DNA of 64,000 nucleotides from Leptolinea sp964446955 (GTDB lineage: Bacteria; Chloroflexota; Anaerolineae; Anaerolineales; Anaerolineaceae): positions 372,001 through 436,000 of the forward strand of contig CAYUQJ010000002.1 in NCBI GenBank assembly GCA_964446955.1, in the 5' to 3' direction. The translations under genes were made by a program, and so were the position numbers. The notes below the pieces were generated by a model. The model ran no database searches, was not told the DNA's origin, and saw only the letters and a list, made by a program, of their open reading frames with translations. Positions 26,034-35,565 of this stretch are shown in pieces (the stretch's first letter is position 1; each line of letters opens with the position of its first letter).

Positions 26034-26087
26034 GCACAGCGTATATCTGACAGACGGGTACAGGCTGCGTTTTCAGGCAGTTTTCTC
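26034..26087 (+). repeat. Dispersed repeat, copy A
   Basis: About 52 bp (CACAGCGTATATCTGAC...) are nearly identical to 27243-27295, with four or five differences by eye. The same frame reads HSVYLTDGYRLRFQA in both copies, so the repeat is probably a piece of a former coding sequence. The two copies flank the lipoprotein gene at 26180-27202. Confidence 0.65.
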
Positions 26088-26179
26088 AATCAAGCCCTCT
26101 CCGCAAAGTGCGTTATCTCGTCCCGCCCACCCGCGGGTAACACTCACCGTTAGCCCGCTGGTTGAAGGATGAACTCTCT

Positions 26180-27202
26180 ATGAAAATAACTGCGGCAACT
26201 ATCTGTTCCTTTCTAGCCACACTGTTAGTTGTAGCAGGATGTCTAACAATATCTCCGCATCAAAAAATGTTGCCCACTCCGACAATTGTGCCAATATCAA
26301 CACTGACAACTCTTCCTAATGTTCAAAGGCAAGATGGAGCGCGCAGAGTGAACATCCCTGTAGATGGAAGCCTGCAAAATCCCGTGTGGTCTCCAGATAG
26401 TAATTCACTCCTTTTTACACGGTTTAGAGATGGCTACAATGCAGAACCTGCCGACCTCTTTGTGGTTGACCTTGGTTCAAGCAGCACAAGAGTACTTATT
26501 TCAGATGGAAGTGGAAATGTTAACCTACCCGGCTCTAGCTGGAATCCCCTCACCAGAAGAATAGTATTTTCGTCTTCTCGCGAGCCGCACGATGAAATAT
26601 ATCTTCTTGATGACTATGGCAGTCCTGGAGATGAAGTCAAGATTACTGACCGCACAAATAGAGTGGCATATGAACCATCTCTGTCCCCTGATGGTCAATG
26701 GATTGTCTTTGAATCGCACAAATTAGATGCTGAAGACAATGGAACTATCGTCAAATACAAGATAGATGGAACAATGCCATACCAAAATCTGACCAACTCA
26801 GACGAAGATTGCCGACAGCCTAATTGGTCGCCAACCGGCGACAAAATACTTTATCAGAAACTCAGTGCTGGGCAATGGGATATTTGGATAATGAACAATG
26901 ATGGTGCAAATCGTCAAAGGGTCACAAGTGGCTCAGGCGATAAAACTGATGTTTCTTTCTCCCCTGATGGGCAATGGATCGTTTACAGTTCAAATCAATT
27001 TGGACTTGAGTTTTCCAACCTGTTCATCATACCAGTGTCAAGGGGCAATGCGGTCAGAATAACGCGATATGAAGGATATGACGGCGCTCCATCCTGGTCC
27101 CCCGATGGCAAAAAGATCGCTTTTGAATCGTACCCTGGTGATCCAGATAATTCATCAGGCACAATGCTATGGATAATTGATGTTCCGGCACTCTCCCAAT
27201 GA
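26180..27202 (+). CDS. TolB-like WD40/PD40 propeller lipoprotein
   Basis: This 340-residue protein has a lipoprotein signal (lipobox VVAGC) and at least five PD40-type blades: NPVWSPDSNSLLFTR, EPSLSPDGQWIVFES, QPNWSPTGDKILYQK, DVSFSPDGQWIVYSS and APSWSPDGKKIAFES. The fold matches the TolB C-terminal propeller. It should sit outside the membrane and bind another protein or a glycan. The ATG at 26180 is preferred to the in-frame ATG at 26162 because the signal peptide starts there. It is flanked on both sides by copies of a 52-bp repeat. Confidence 0.85.
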   Translation: MKITAATICSFLATLLVVAGCLTISPHQKMLPTPTIVPISTLTTLPNVQRQDGARRVNIPVDGSLQNPVWSPDSNSLLFTRFRDGYNAEPADLFVVDLGSSSTRVLISDGSGNVNLPGSSWNPLTRRIVFSSSREPHDEIYLLDDYGSPGDEVKITDRTNRVAYEPSLSPDGQWIVFESHKLDAEDNGTIVKYKIDGTMPYQNLTNSDEDCRQPNWSPTGDKILYQKLSAGQWDIWIMNNDGANRQRVTSGSGDKTDVSFSPDGQWIVYSSNQFGLEFSNLFIIPVSRGNAVRITRYEGYDGAPSWSPDGKKIAFESYPGDPDNSSGTMLWIIDVPALSQ

Positions 27203-27242
27203 TCTACATTAGGAGGACTACAAAAATGCAAATGCGGATTAA

Positions 27243-27295
27243 CACAGCGTATATCTGACGGATGGGTACAGGCTGCATTTTCAGGCAGTTTCCTG
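27243..27295 (+). repeat. Dispersed repeat, copy B
   Basis: This is the second copy of the 52-bp repeat at 26034. After the shared part it continues with CCTGGCTAAAGCAAATTTC, which resembles the partial copy at 24541-24598 (CCTGGCTTAAGTAAATTAC). The repeat family therefore has at least three members in 2.8 kb. Confidence 0.65.
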
Positions 27296-27385
27296 GCTAA
27301 AGCAAATTTCATTAAAATGGAGTTATCTTACCCCTCCAGCCAACAGATACCGCACCCCGCTAGCACACGTTCGAGAAGGAAACAT

Positions 27386-28000
27386 ATGAAAGAAGCCGGG
27401 AAATCCTCAGGTGGTATAAACAGTCTTCCAAGTTTCGAGGATCGAAAGCAGATGTGGGACACGCTGAAATTCGTGCCTATCACTGACGGCTTCCCTCATA
27501 CGAAGATCTATGTCGATGCGCACCGGCGAGTCTATGTAAATGGTGACGTGAGGTTTGGAGCATTTGGTATCCCGGTTCACGATGTATTTGATTGGTATCT
27601 TTCAAGAAACCAGGTTCATAATCTGGGTTTCTTTGAGCACTTTTGGCAATCACCGGTTGTTTATCAGGAATTCCCATATAAACTTAAAGACTACAACGCG
27701 TATTCGGTTGATGTGTTCGCCTGGAGCAACCCCTTTATCCTTGGTGGGGAACTGGCGTGTACATTGTCATACGGTGGCGCATATCAACGTCATGCGATTG
27801 GACCGGTTCATGCGAAAACCCTGGGAGATGCCGTTGCATTGGAGTGGATAGGCGAAGACTACGATGATGTTCTGGTTTACACAGGACACCATTTTGCATG
27901 GAGCGAGTTCTTTCTCGATGTGGCGTGGGATTGCACCTGGGTAGCCATCAACAAGAAACGACGGCATATCTATGTCATCATTGCAACAGATACCGACTGA
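27386..28000 (+). CDS. Hypothetical protein, 204 residues
   Basis: The protein is rich in aromatic residues (Tyr, Trp, Phe, His) and probably globular and cytoplasmic, with no signal peptide or membrane helix. Landmarks are DAHRRVYVNGDVRFGAFGIP, HAIGPVHAKTLGDAVALEW and WDCTWVAINKKRRHIYVI. The ATG at 27386 is preceded by GAGAAGGAAA; an in-frame ATG at 27317 lacks such a site. No family is recognised. The C-terminal beta-rich block suggests a small binding or immunity-like domain, which is only an impression. Confidence 0.7.
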   Translation: MKEAGKSSGGINSLPSFEDRKQMWDTLKFVPITDGFPHTKIYVDAHRRVYVNGDVRFGAFGIPVHDVFDWYLSRNQVHNLGFFEHFWQSPVVYQEFPYKLKDYNAYSVDVFAWSNPFILGGELACTLSYGGAYQRHAIGPVHAKTLGDAVALEWIGEDYDDVLVYTGHHFAWSEFFLDVAWDCTWVAINKKRRHIYVIIATDTD

Positions 28001-28193
28001 TCGGATAGGTTTGGCAGCCAGGAGTGTGCTTACAAACACCCACGGGGAAACGCGAGTCATCTGGCAAGCGTATTGGGGGAATTGTCATTCGTATTCAGTA
28101 CGCTAACAGCGTACAATATTGGTGGATTTTTTTGATTATGGTCGACACAAAGCCAAATGAAGATTTAATGAAATGTTTTAAATTGGTGAAAAT

Positions 28194-28799
28194 TTGAAAA
28201 TTGATGCGGAAAGAAAACTTTTCTCGATAAGAGAGATTTATTTCATAGTTTACGATGGGATTCGTTCTGTTCCACATATGTCAAAAGCCAGAAGAAAAAA
28301 GGTCTTTGGCCATGAATGCATTGAACGAATCATGCTTGCCGTTACCGAAGTAAACGGTTGCGATATCTGTTCATACGCGCATACCAAAATGGCATTACAG
28401 GCTGGCATGAGCAACGAAGAGATCCAAAATATGCTCTCGGGTGTAATGTCAGATGTCCCATCAGATGAGCTTCAGGCTATCATGTTTGCGCAGCATTATG
28501 CAGACAGCAGAGGTAAGCCAGCCAAGGAAGCCTGGGATCGTATCGTAGAAACCTATGGCTTGACCAAATCATACGGCATTCTTGGAGCTATTCGAATGAT
28601 TATGATGGGCAATGCTTATGGAATCCCATGGAGTTCGTTCGTTAATAGATTAAGAGGAAATCCGGATAAAAGAAGCACCTTGCTGTATGAATCTTCGGTA
28701 TTGATATTGGGAAGTTTTCTAATCCCTGTTGCGATTGTTCATGCCTTAATTGCATCTTTATTGAGATTAAAGATAATTTCATTTCAAGAAACACCCTGA
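28194..28799 (+). CDS. Carboxymuconolactone decarboxylase/AhpD-like protein with C-terminal membrane helix
   Basis: This 201-residue protein contains the AhpD-type redox motif in VNGCDICSYAHTKMALQAGMS (CxxC plus nearby His), the hallmark of the carboxymuconolactone decarboxylase fold of peroxidase-associated proteins. After the helical domain, a hydrophobic segment near the C-terminus (VLILGSFLIPVAIVHALIA) forms a likely membrane anchor, which is unusual for this family. The start is TTG at 28194. It probably acts in peroxide or electrophile detoxification at the membrane. No partner gene is adjacent. Confidence 0.82.
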   Translation: MKIDAERKLFSIREIYFIVYDGIRSVPHMSKARRKKVFGHECIERIMLAVTEVNGCDICSYAHTKMALQAGMSNEEIQNMLSGVMSDVPSDELQAIMFAQHYADSRGKPAKEAWDRIVETYGLTKSYGILGAIRMIMMGNAYGIPWSSFVNRLRGNPDKRSTLLYESSVLILGSFLIPVAIVHALIASLLRLKIISFQETP

Positions 28800-29121
28800 A
28801 TTACAGTATTTCGGATTTGTGCAATTTTATAGCGTCCCACTAACGTAGGTCACCCGGTCTCAATGTATAAGATTAACCGTCTGACCAGTATCACCTTCCG
28901 GGTGAGAGGACGTCAACGATGTGAAGTTCTTTACAATTTAGGTTTCGTCGGGAATTTACTGTTTGCCAAAATTCCACCTGTCATCACCACCTATCCCTCA
29001 AAAAGAAATATCATCAGATCTGGTTTTAATGATAATTGCACGGTGGCCGCAGTTAGAATAAGGGGTAGTTGGGATTATTTACGAACCATCCTATCGATTA
29101 GCACTCTTTAAGGAAAAGAAC
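28800..29121. other. Intergenic region without a convincing gene
   Basis: An 82-codon frame at 28863 has no ribosome-binding site and an unconvincing composition. CACCCGG (about 28851-28857) and CCGGGTG (about 28898-28904) are inverted repeats that could pair around a 40-nt loop. No other signal is seen. Confidence 0.4.
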
Positions 29122-29742
29122 ATGATCATCTGTCCGTGGTGTGGCACCAATTACACTGAGTTTCAATCCAATTGCAAGAATTGCGGTGGACCCTTACAAA
29201 TGGTCGAAGAGACAACCGGCTCGACGGTTTCAACGAGCCGCATCACTATGCCCCCACCTGCACCAAGAGAGATATCCAATCAGTATGCGTGGCGGATATT
29301 ATCTACCGATGGATGGGCGATTGCCGGTTTTATCTTCGGTCTGCTCGGGGGAATATTCAGCCTGGTTGGTATCGGCCTCACCCTGGGTTTTATCACGGCT
29401 TTTGTAGGAATACCTTTTTTGGCGCTTGGACTGGTCTGGCTCGCGTTTGGTGTTGGTATCCTGGCCTGGCGGTATAACAGATCACGGAAGATTGTTGAAG
29501 TCCTTCGCGATGGGATTGCGACCAAAGGGGAAATTATTGATGTACAGGAAAACTACTCTGTACGAATTAACCATCGGCATCCCTGGGTGATTCGATATCA
29601 ATTCCAGGTGATCGGACAAACATTTAATGGAGACGTTTCCACCCTAAATCCGGTGGGAAAAGAATTCCAGGCCGGGAACGCTGTGTACGTATTGTATCTT
29701 CAGTCAGAACCACAATGGAACTGCATCTATCCGCATCCATGA
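29122..29742 (+). CDS. Zinc-ribbon membrane protein with DUF3592-like domain
   Basis: This 206-residue protein starts with a short zinc ribbon (CPWCG, then CKNCGG; four Cys). A flexible linker rich in Pro/Thr, two membrane helices (about 65-90 and 95-120) and a C-terminal beta domain follow, with IRYQFQVIGQTFNGDV and AGNAVYVLYLQSEPQWN as in DUF3592. The C-terminal domain is expected to be cytoplasmic or periplasmic, depending on topology. The role is unknown. Confidence 0.8.
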   Translation: MIICPWCGTNYTEFQSNCKNCGGPLQMVEETTGSTVSTSRITMPPPAPREISNQYAWRILSTDGWAIAGFIFGLLGGIFSLVGIGLTLGFITAFVGIPFLALGLVWLAFGVGILAWRYNRSRKIVEVLRDGIATKGEIIDVQENYSVRINHRHPWVIRYQFQVIGQTFNGDVSTLNPVGKEFQAGNAVYVLYLQSEPQWNCIYPHP

Positions 29743-30097
29743 TGTTTGAAAAAGAAAGCCTGTTAACAGATAACTCGATCGCGGTTGCGTTCATGGTGAC
29801 GGAATGTGGGTCGAACGGAGGATGATAATCGTGGGGTTCGTGAATCCCTGGACGTTTTCTGGTACAGGATGAGTGTATCGAATTGTTTACGTAGCGCCAA
29901 ATTTCTTTTTCATGGTTGAACAAAGAAAATTGTGTCCAAACAAGGTGAATACAAAACCATTGTTCAGGTATAGAATGGTAATAAATCGTTACCCATCATA
30001 TGACTATCATCGCTTTGGCATTGCTTTTTGACGAAAAACCAGGATTATCCGGAAGCCAAAGACGTTGCGATCATTTGGCGCAGGGAAAGCATTACCT
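29743..30097. other. Gap upstream of the permease gene
   Basis: No gene is recognised. AAATTTCTTT and AAAGAAAATT (near 29898-29930) form an A/T-rich inverted repeat, perhaps a weak terminator or operator. The promoter of the permease gene should lie here, but no clear -35/-10 pair can be assigned. Confidence 0.35.
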
Positions 30098-32317
30098 GTG
30101 AACAAACGGACACTTAAGAGACAACTAAATCTATTCCAGACCATCATGCTGGGAACTGCAGGGGCTCTGGGCTCCGAAATGTTTATATTGACCGGTTTGG
30201 CAGCTGAAGTAGCCGGCCCGGCCACAGTCTTGGCAGTACTGGTGGGCGGTTTTCTCAGCTTCAGCATCGCCATCAACTACTGTGAACTGGCAACCATCTA
30301 TCCCGAGACCGGGGGTGCCATGACCTACGTGCGCCAGGCCTGGGGGAAAGGACTGTTGGCTTACCTTACCGGTTCACTGGATAGTATATCCAGTACGTTT
30401 TATTGTTCCTTATCCGCCGTTGGATTTGCGTATTCTTTAAGTGTGTTCTTCCCTTCGATCCCCCTCACAGCAGTTGCGGTCATTGTGATCATCTTGTTTA
30501 TGATCCTGAACATCCTTGGTGTCACCAAAGTCGGCAATATTCAGATCATTATGGGGGTGGCACTGATATTCGCCTTTGCCGTATTTATTACGGCAGGATT
30601 TGTTTCACCCAACGGGTTTCACTTCACTACACTCTTTCCAAACGGAAGGATTTTTAACACGACTGGCTTCGTCAATAATGCCGGCGTATTATTGAAAACC
30701 ATCGCGTTGATCTACGCTGCATATGTAGGATTCGAGGTCATTGCCGACGATGCCGAAGAGATCAAGAACCCCAATAAGAACATCCCCCTGGCAATCCTGG
30801 TGAGCCTCGGGTTGATCACCCTGATCTATACACTCACGGTCATGGTAACGCTAGGGTCAGTACCCTGGCAGACAATCGCAGGTTCAAAAACCGCACTTTC
30901 AGACGCGGTCGGAAAATTCATGCCGAATGTGGGTATAACTCTTATTGCCTTAGCGGGCATAGTGGGATCCCTGACATCGGTCAACTCCTCCATGCTGAGT
31001 GCGACACGCGAGACTTTCACCCTCGGCCGGGATGGTGCCTGGCCAACCGCTCTCTCCCGTCTAAACCGGTTTCGAATTCCGCACATATCCATTCTGGTAA
31101 TTGGAGGATTGTCCATTTTTATCACGGTCAATGGCACCGTTGATTTTCTCAGCTATATCACTTCAGCGGGATACTTATTTGTACTTTTCTTTTCCAACCT
31201 GGCGATGATCAAATTGCGCCAAAAGTATTCCTATATTCGGCGCCCGTTTAAAGCCCCATTCTTCCCCCTCACACCGATCCTGGCTTCGTTGACCTGCCTG
31301 GTCGTGATTTTCTATTCAGACCTGGAAGCTATCCTGTTCCTCGGCGTTGTGATTGGCATCTTTATTGTTTATTACTACGCAAAATCGGGGATTCAAATGT
31401 GGCGCGAGGCGCATAAACGTGACCTCTCACCCGGACGTTGGAGAATAGTCATACCCCTCACACACCAAAAGGGAATGGATGGACTGGTAAAAGTGGGGTC
31501 TTTACTGGCAGCGGCAGAAAAAGAATTGAATATGTGCCTCTTAAATGTCATTCCCAGTCCAGTCAACATGGACCTGGTAAACACAGAACAGTACACGGAA
31601 AGGATCAGAACCAGGAGACGCGAAACGCTTGAAAAGTTCATTCACTATGCCGTTGACATTAATGTGCCAATGTACATAAAAATGATAACCGACGCGACGT
31701 TGGTTGAAGGAGTCATACACGAGATCAGGAATGACAACAATGTCAAACTGTTGCTTATGAATTGGCCTCCAAAAAACCGTGCTGAGGCAGCCTACTGGAA
31801 ATCATTAAAACGTCTGGCAGAAGAGACCAAGGTTAACCTGGCAGTCCTGCGCGATCGCGGAATAAAGGGGTTTCAAAACATTCTTGTTCCCGTCGGCACC
31901 GGTTTGAACAGCCGGTTGGCTATTCATCTCGCCAATGACATATCAATGCAGGAAGGCTCTCATGTAAACTACATTCGCGTTTTCCCGCCGAAAACGAATA
32001 ATGAGGATGAGGAGGATATGATCTCATTCCTCCAGGAAATCTTACTGACCCAGCTTGGGAGCATCCCTTTCAATTCAACGCTGCAGATCATCCACTCAGA
32101 TTCCATTCAGGATGCGGTCATTGAAGAATGCAAGTCAAACGAATATGAACTTATTATCATCGGGTCAGCCTATGAACTAACTGACGACATGCTGTTTGGT
32201 TCCATATGCAACGAGATCGTAAATCTGGCACCCTGTTCAACACTGGTTGTCCGCCGGCATGAGAGCGCGACCGCTGCCTGGCTGCATCATCAAGTGACTC
32301 GTATGCGAAGAGATTGA
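30098..32317 (+). CDS. APC-family amino acid permease fused to two Usp-like domains
   Basis: This 739-residue protein begins with an APC superfamily transporter of about 12 helices (1-430). It shows the helix-1 motif MLGTAGALGSEMFILTG and the later GFEVIADDAEEIKNPNKNIP, typical of APC amino acid/polyamine carriers. Two universal-stress-protein-like domains follow (about 440-580 and 590-735: RIVIPLTHQKGMDGL and NILVPVGTGLNSRLAIHLA). Such fusions suggest regulation of transport by nucleotide or stress. Start: GTG at 30098 is the best candidate; TTG at 30065 would add 11 residues. A GCGAAGA/TCTTCGC hairpin overlaps its stop. Confidence 0.88.
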   Translation: MNKRTLKRQLNLFQTIMLGTAGALGSEMFILTGLAAEVAGPATVLAVLVGGFLSFSIAINYCELATIYPETGGAMTYVRQAWGKGLLAYLTGSLDSISSTFYCSLSAVGFAYSLSVFFPSIPLTAVAVIVIILFMILNILGVTKVGNIQIIMGVALIFAFAVFITAGFVSPNGFHFTTLFPNGRIFNTTGFVNNAGVLLKTIALIYAAYVGFEVIADDAEEIKNPNKNIPLAILVSLGLITLIYTLTVMVTLGSVPWQTIAGSKTALSDAVGKFMPNVGITLIALAGIVGSLTSVNSSMLSATRETFTLGRDGAWPTALSRLNRFRIPHISILVIGGLSIFITVNGTVDFLSYITSAGYLFVLFFSNLAMIKLRQKYSYIRRPFKAPFFPLTPILASLTCLVVIFYSDLEAILFLGVVIGIFIVYYYAKSGIQMWREAHKRDLSPGRWRIVIPLTHQKGMDGLVKVGSLLAAAEKELNMCLLNVIPSPVNMDLVNTEQYTERIRTRRRETLEKFIHYAVDINVPMYIKMITDATLVEGVIHEIRNDNNVKLLLMNWPPKNRAEAAYWKSLKRLAEETKVNLAVLRDRGIKGFQNILVPVGTGLNSRLAIHLANDISMQEGSHVNYIRVFPPKTNNEDEEDMISFLQEILLTQLGSIPFNSTLQIIHSDSIQDAVIEECKSNEYELIIIGSAYELTDDMLFGSICNEIVNLAPCSTLVVRRHESATAAWLHHQVTRMRRD

Positions 32318-32415
32318 TCTTCGCGAAATATAATTACCGATGAGCGCCGAAATCTGTACGATTCGGTGTTTGTTTATTCCCTTCCAATCAGCAAATTACA
32401 AAAAAGGGGTACTCA

Positions 32416-32922
32416 ATGGAACATAAAGCATTCGCTTTCAACTGGGACTCATTCGAGCAGGAGCTTTATCCCACACTTGTCAAAGCTCTTGAAAGCGGTG
32501 AAGTTCAGGAGATCATCAACTTCATCGAAAGAAACCGTCAACATCTCACAGACCCGTATGAGGGTCAGCCACTCGACGACAGATGGCAATCCACACTGGC
32601 GAACCGTGATGTTCACGAGTATGGGGATTACGCCCTTACAAAATATTACGCCCCGGATGAAGCGGCGGGGATGGGGGAAGCCTGGTCAGATATTTCGGAT
32701 GAATTATCGACAGCCGCCTCCCGGGCTTTGCTGGGAGAGACGGTTGGACCAACGGGGAACCTGTTTGATCCGGGCAGAATGGGATCCTATTTCCAACGAC
32801 CGGAACAGGCGCGCGCCTCGTTGAATGTGTTGACAAACTTGAATATGCCGGAGCTGGCTGGTTTTTGCCAATTGCTATCGGAATGTGTGAACAAAAACCT
32901 TGGCGTGTACATCACATTCTGA
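32416..32922 (+). CDS. Hypothetical protein, 168 residues
   Basis: This acidic, helical, cytoplasmic protein starts MEHKAFAFNWDSFEQELYP, and AAAAAGGGG lies about 10 nt upstream of the ATG. A notable block is RDVHEYGDYALTKYYAPDEAAGMGEAW. It has the size and composition of many immunity-type proteins but no recognisable signature. It has its own short gaps on both sides and no obvious partner. Confidence 0.7.
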   Translation: MEHKAFAFNWDSFEQELYPTLVKALESGEVQEIINFIERNRQHLTDPYEGQPLDDRWQSTLANRDVHEYGDYALTKYYAPDEAAGMGEAWSDISDELSTAASRALLGETVGPTGNLFDPGRMGSYFQRPEQARASLNVLTNLNMPELAGFCQLLSECVNKNLGVYITF

Positions 32923-33083
32923 GCGGTGGGATGATCCATGCAAAACCCGGGGGTCTGGTTTGCGATGAAGCATTTTTTCTACCATTCGCAGCAACCCGGT
33001 CCTATCCGCTTTCATGTTAGTACAGCATATAAACAGTCAGTATAATACGGAAGAGTATACACACTGCACTCCCGGGGAGGGAT

Positions 33084-33788
33084 ATGAACATGGATTCACA
33101 ATACAATGGAAATAAATTGCGGAAAGAGTTTTTGGGATTGATTGACCGAAATAAGAGTGTTCTTTTCAGGTTCTTTAATAAAGAAGAAACAGAGGATATC
33201 CTTCAGAAATCTATCACAAATTATGACGCGTTGATTCCGCAGATCCCCTGGATCGGCGGGAAAGAAAATTCGCTTACAGACAACCTGATCGGGGCTGCGC
33301 AATTGCTTGCCGTGATCATTTCATTAAAGTCAACCGGGGTTGAATTCAGAAAGACCGGCGAAATCGTCTACGCGCTTGCGGAGAATAATCTCAAAAATAT
33401 ACATCCCATTCTTGTATATTTTGTTAAGAAGTACGTCCGATCCAAAAGCCGATTGAATAAAATGCTCAAGGCTTCTCTCGAATCGCAGAAGAAAAGATAT
33501 CCGGATGATTGGGTTTTTGAATATAAGATCGTCAACAATGAAGACGTGCTGTTTGAAAACACGTATTCCGAATGCGCGATCTGCAAGTTCTACCAGAAAA
33601 TGGGATACGCGGAGTATCTGCCCTTTTTGTGTCTGATTGATTACGCGACTTTTTCTGCCTTCGGGTTAAAACTGGAAAGAACCATGACCATCGGAAACGG
33701 TGACAGCGTGTGTGACTTCAAACTCTTAAAACACGGCGAGAATAAACCGGGGTGGCCGCCGGAAAATCATAAAGAGTACAAACATTAA
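33084..33788 (+). CDS. L-2-amino-thiazoline-4-carboxylate hydrolase family protein
   Basis: This 234-residue cytoplasmic protein carries the family's cysteine-rich centre: NTYSECAICKFYQKMG, LPFLCLIDYATFSAFGLKLERT and SVCDFKLLKHG. The family is named after an enzyme of the Pseudomonas L-cysteine pathway, but most members have unknown substrates. The start ATG at 33084 has GGGAGGG upstream; the second Met (position 3) is also possible. It stands alone. Confidence 0.75.
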   Translation: MNMDSQYNGNKLRKEFLGLIDRNKSVLFRFFNKEETEDILQKSITNYDALIPQIPWIGGKENSLTDNLIGAAQLLAVIISLKSTGVEFRKTGEIVYALAENNLKNIHPILVYFVKKYVRSKSRLNKMLKASLESQKKRYPDDWVFEYKIVNNEDVLFENTYSECAICKFYQKMGYAEYLPFLCLIDYATFSAFGLKLERTMTIGNGDSVCDFKLLKHGENKPGWPPENHKEYKH

Positions 33789-33817
33789 TATTCACCCGAT
33801 CAAAACAGGACGGGAAA

Positions 33818-34468
33818 ATGCCCCAACCAATCCATTCCCGGTTGATCAATACAGCAGCACGACAAATATTGACTCCTTTTGGACTTCATCAAAAGGGACA
33901 ATCCCGATTATGGTTTGATGACCACGGTTGGTGGTTGATCCTCGTTGAGTTTCAGCCGGATAACAGGAAGCAGGGAACCTACCTTAACATTGGCATCAAC
34001 TGGCTGTGGTTTGACCGGAATTATTTCGCCTATGATATGGGAGGTCGTACCGGGTCATTCGTCTCCTTTGAGACGGAAGAGCAATTCAATAATGATGTAC
34101 AAAAAATGGGTAATGGGGCCGTGGAAGAGGTAAAACGGTATCGTCAGAAATTTCCATCGATCGAATCTGTGGCGCGCGATCTGGCAGGCAAATGGCGGAA
34201 AGACAACTGGGATCTGTATCACGCGGGGATGGCGTTCGCCTTATGCGGTGAAAGAGACAAGGCAGTCAAGTTTTTCAATGAGTTGGCCAAAAAGCCCTGC
34301 CAATACGACTGGGAGAAAAACCTGAGCCAAAAAGCCGGAAAACTCATACGGTTGTTGCAGGATGGAAGTGAAATTCACGACCTTGTTACTGAAACCGTGA
34401 TTGAAACCCGTAAAAAACTTCGATTAAAACCATGGGATACACCGTTTTCTTACGGGATGAAACGCTGA
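33818..34468 (+). CDS. Hypothetical protein, DUF4304-like
   Basis: This 216-residue protein has an N-terminal part with the pattern of DUF4304-type proteins: QKGQSRLWFDDHGWWLILVEFQPDNRKQGTYLNIGINW-like order (quoted in pieces: QKGQSRLWFDD, WWLILVEFQP, YLNIGINWLWF). The second half is helical, with a repeat-like segment GMAFALCGERDKAVKFFNEL. No membrane segment is present. The function is unknown, and the family match is from memory only. Confidence 0.65.
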   Translation: MPQPIHSRLINTAARQILTPFGLHQKGQSRLWFDDHGWWLILVEFQPDNRKQGTYLNIGINWLWFDRNYFAYDMGGRTGSFVSFETEEQFNNDVQKMGNGAVEEVKRYRQKFPSIESVARDLAGKWRKDNWDLYHAGMAFALCGERDKAVKFFNELAKKPCQYDWEKNLSQKAGKLIRLLQDGSEIHDLVTETVIETRKKLRLKPWDTPFSYGMKR

Positions 34469-34622
34469 AGCCTTTCCCCCTATCCATCAAATCCATATAA
34501 AACAACGCCGGGTTTGATGAAAGGCTGGGGGCAAATGTATAAATTGCCCGTCATGGAAACCTGGATACATTACCCCCACGGTAATCGGCAAAAAGATTTT
34601 TCAGCACGAGGAGTTATTGGTA

Positions 34623-34889
34623 TGACAAAGGAGATGAAACACCTGAATATCTTCTTCCTTGGCGCGCTTGCCTGTACACGGGTGTTTTTTGTTTCTCATC
34701 GGAATTCTTCAGCCTGATACAACCATCCGTATCGGATTGGCGCTTTTCCTGGCGGGAAGCCCTGCACCTACATCTGCCCTGTACGAAACCTGGCGGATGG
34801 TAATCTGGATGATTGTCGGCTGTCTGATTGCCGGGTACGCTTACTACCACGATCCCCACATCGGTACATTCACAAATTTCACAGAATAA
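34623..34889 (+). pseudogene. Small membrane protein gene frameshifted in a run of T
   Basis: The frame starting at ATG 34623 (MTKEMKHLNIFFLGALAC) meets six T near 34686-34691 and then terminates early at 34717. With five T it would join the frame that ends at 34889 to give an 88-residue protein with VFLFLIGILQPDTTIRIGLAL and WMIVGCLIAGYAYYHD, that is, two or three membrane helices. AGGAG lies upstream of the ATG. This is either a genuine frameshift, a phase-variable tract or a homopolymer sequencing error. Confidence 0.6.
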
Positions 34890-34987
34890 GCCTTTCGATC
34901 CCTCTTTAAGGTGCAGGCGAGTAGAACGTAAAGTTTCCCACGCAAAATGACAATAAGGATGGTAATCGTGTCTATAATGAAAAAGTG

Positions 34988-35485
34988 ATGAAAGAGAAAC
35001 CACCTCCGGACGAATTTTCGCCTCAACCAGAATATGATAGTTGCGCCATACAGCAAGTTGAACGGGATATATGCCTGCTCTACCACCAGCTGGCTGATTA
35101 CAGCTATATTATGGGAGACCTGGATTTTGGTACGGTTTTTAATCTCCCGTACTGGAATTACCTTGATGTACCGGATATCGAACCTGTGCGACAACGATTC
35201 CTGAGGGAAGGTTGTTTGGTCATGATTCTCACCATGGCCTGGGATCTACTCGACGGGTCCGGGGTATGGTTTTCCCTCTATAGATCCATCTGCAAAAAGG
35301 CAGTAGGCAATCTGGTCCCAGAAAATGACAGGATGTCCAAACTCATACATACGGTAAAAATGGCTCTGGATTATGCGGAGAACGGCCAGGAGGTATCCAG
35401 AGAGTTGGCAGAATCATCACAATGGGTTCACCGGGAATTCATAATCGGCTATTTTCGGCAAATGGTTCAAAAATTTGACACATAG
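34988..35485 (+). CDS. Hypothetical protein, 165 residues
   Basis: This acidic, mostly helical cytoplasmic protein has QQVERDICLLYHQLADYSYI, then a region with many aromatic residues (FNLPYWNYLDVPDIEPV). The start could be GTG at 34985 or the ATG at 34988. No signature is recognised. It precedes the DinB gene, but with an 80-bp gap, so co-transcription is uncertain. Confidence 0.65.
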   Translation: MKEKPPPDEFSPQPEYDSCAIQQVERDICLLYHQLADYSYIMGDLDFGTVFNLPYWNYLDVPDIEPVRQRFLREGCLVMILTMAWDLLDGSGVWFSLYRSICKKAVGNLVPENDRMSKLIHTVKMALDYAENGQEVSRELAESSQWVHREFIIGYFRQMVQKFDT

Positions 35486-35565
35486 CCATTTTTTATAAAC
35501 GACGAGTGATTATAGGCAGTGTAATGCTCATTAGATGAACATGATCGTTTACACAGGAGGTTCAC

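Noticed and set aside
28863..29111. 82-codon frame upstream of the zinc-ribbon membrane gene
   Set aside because: No start signal and no sequence pattern; it overlaps an inverted repeat.
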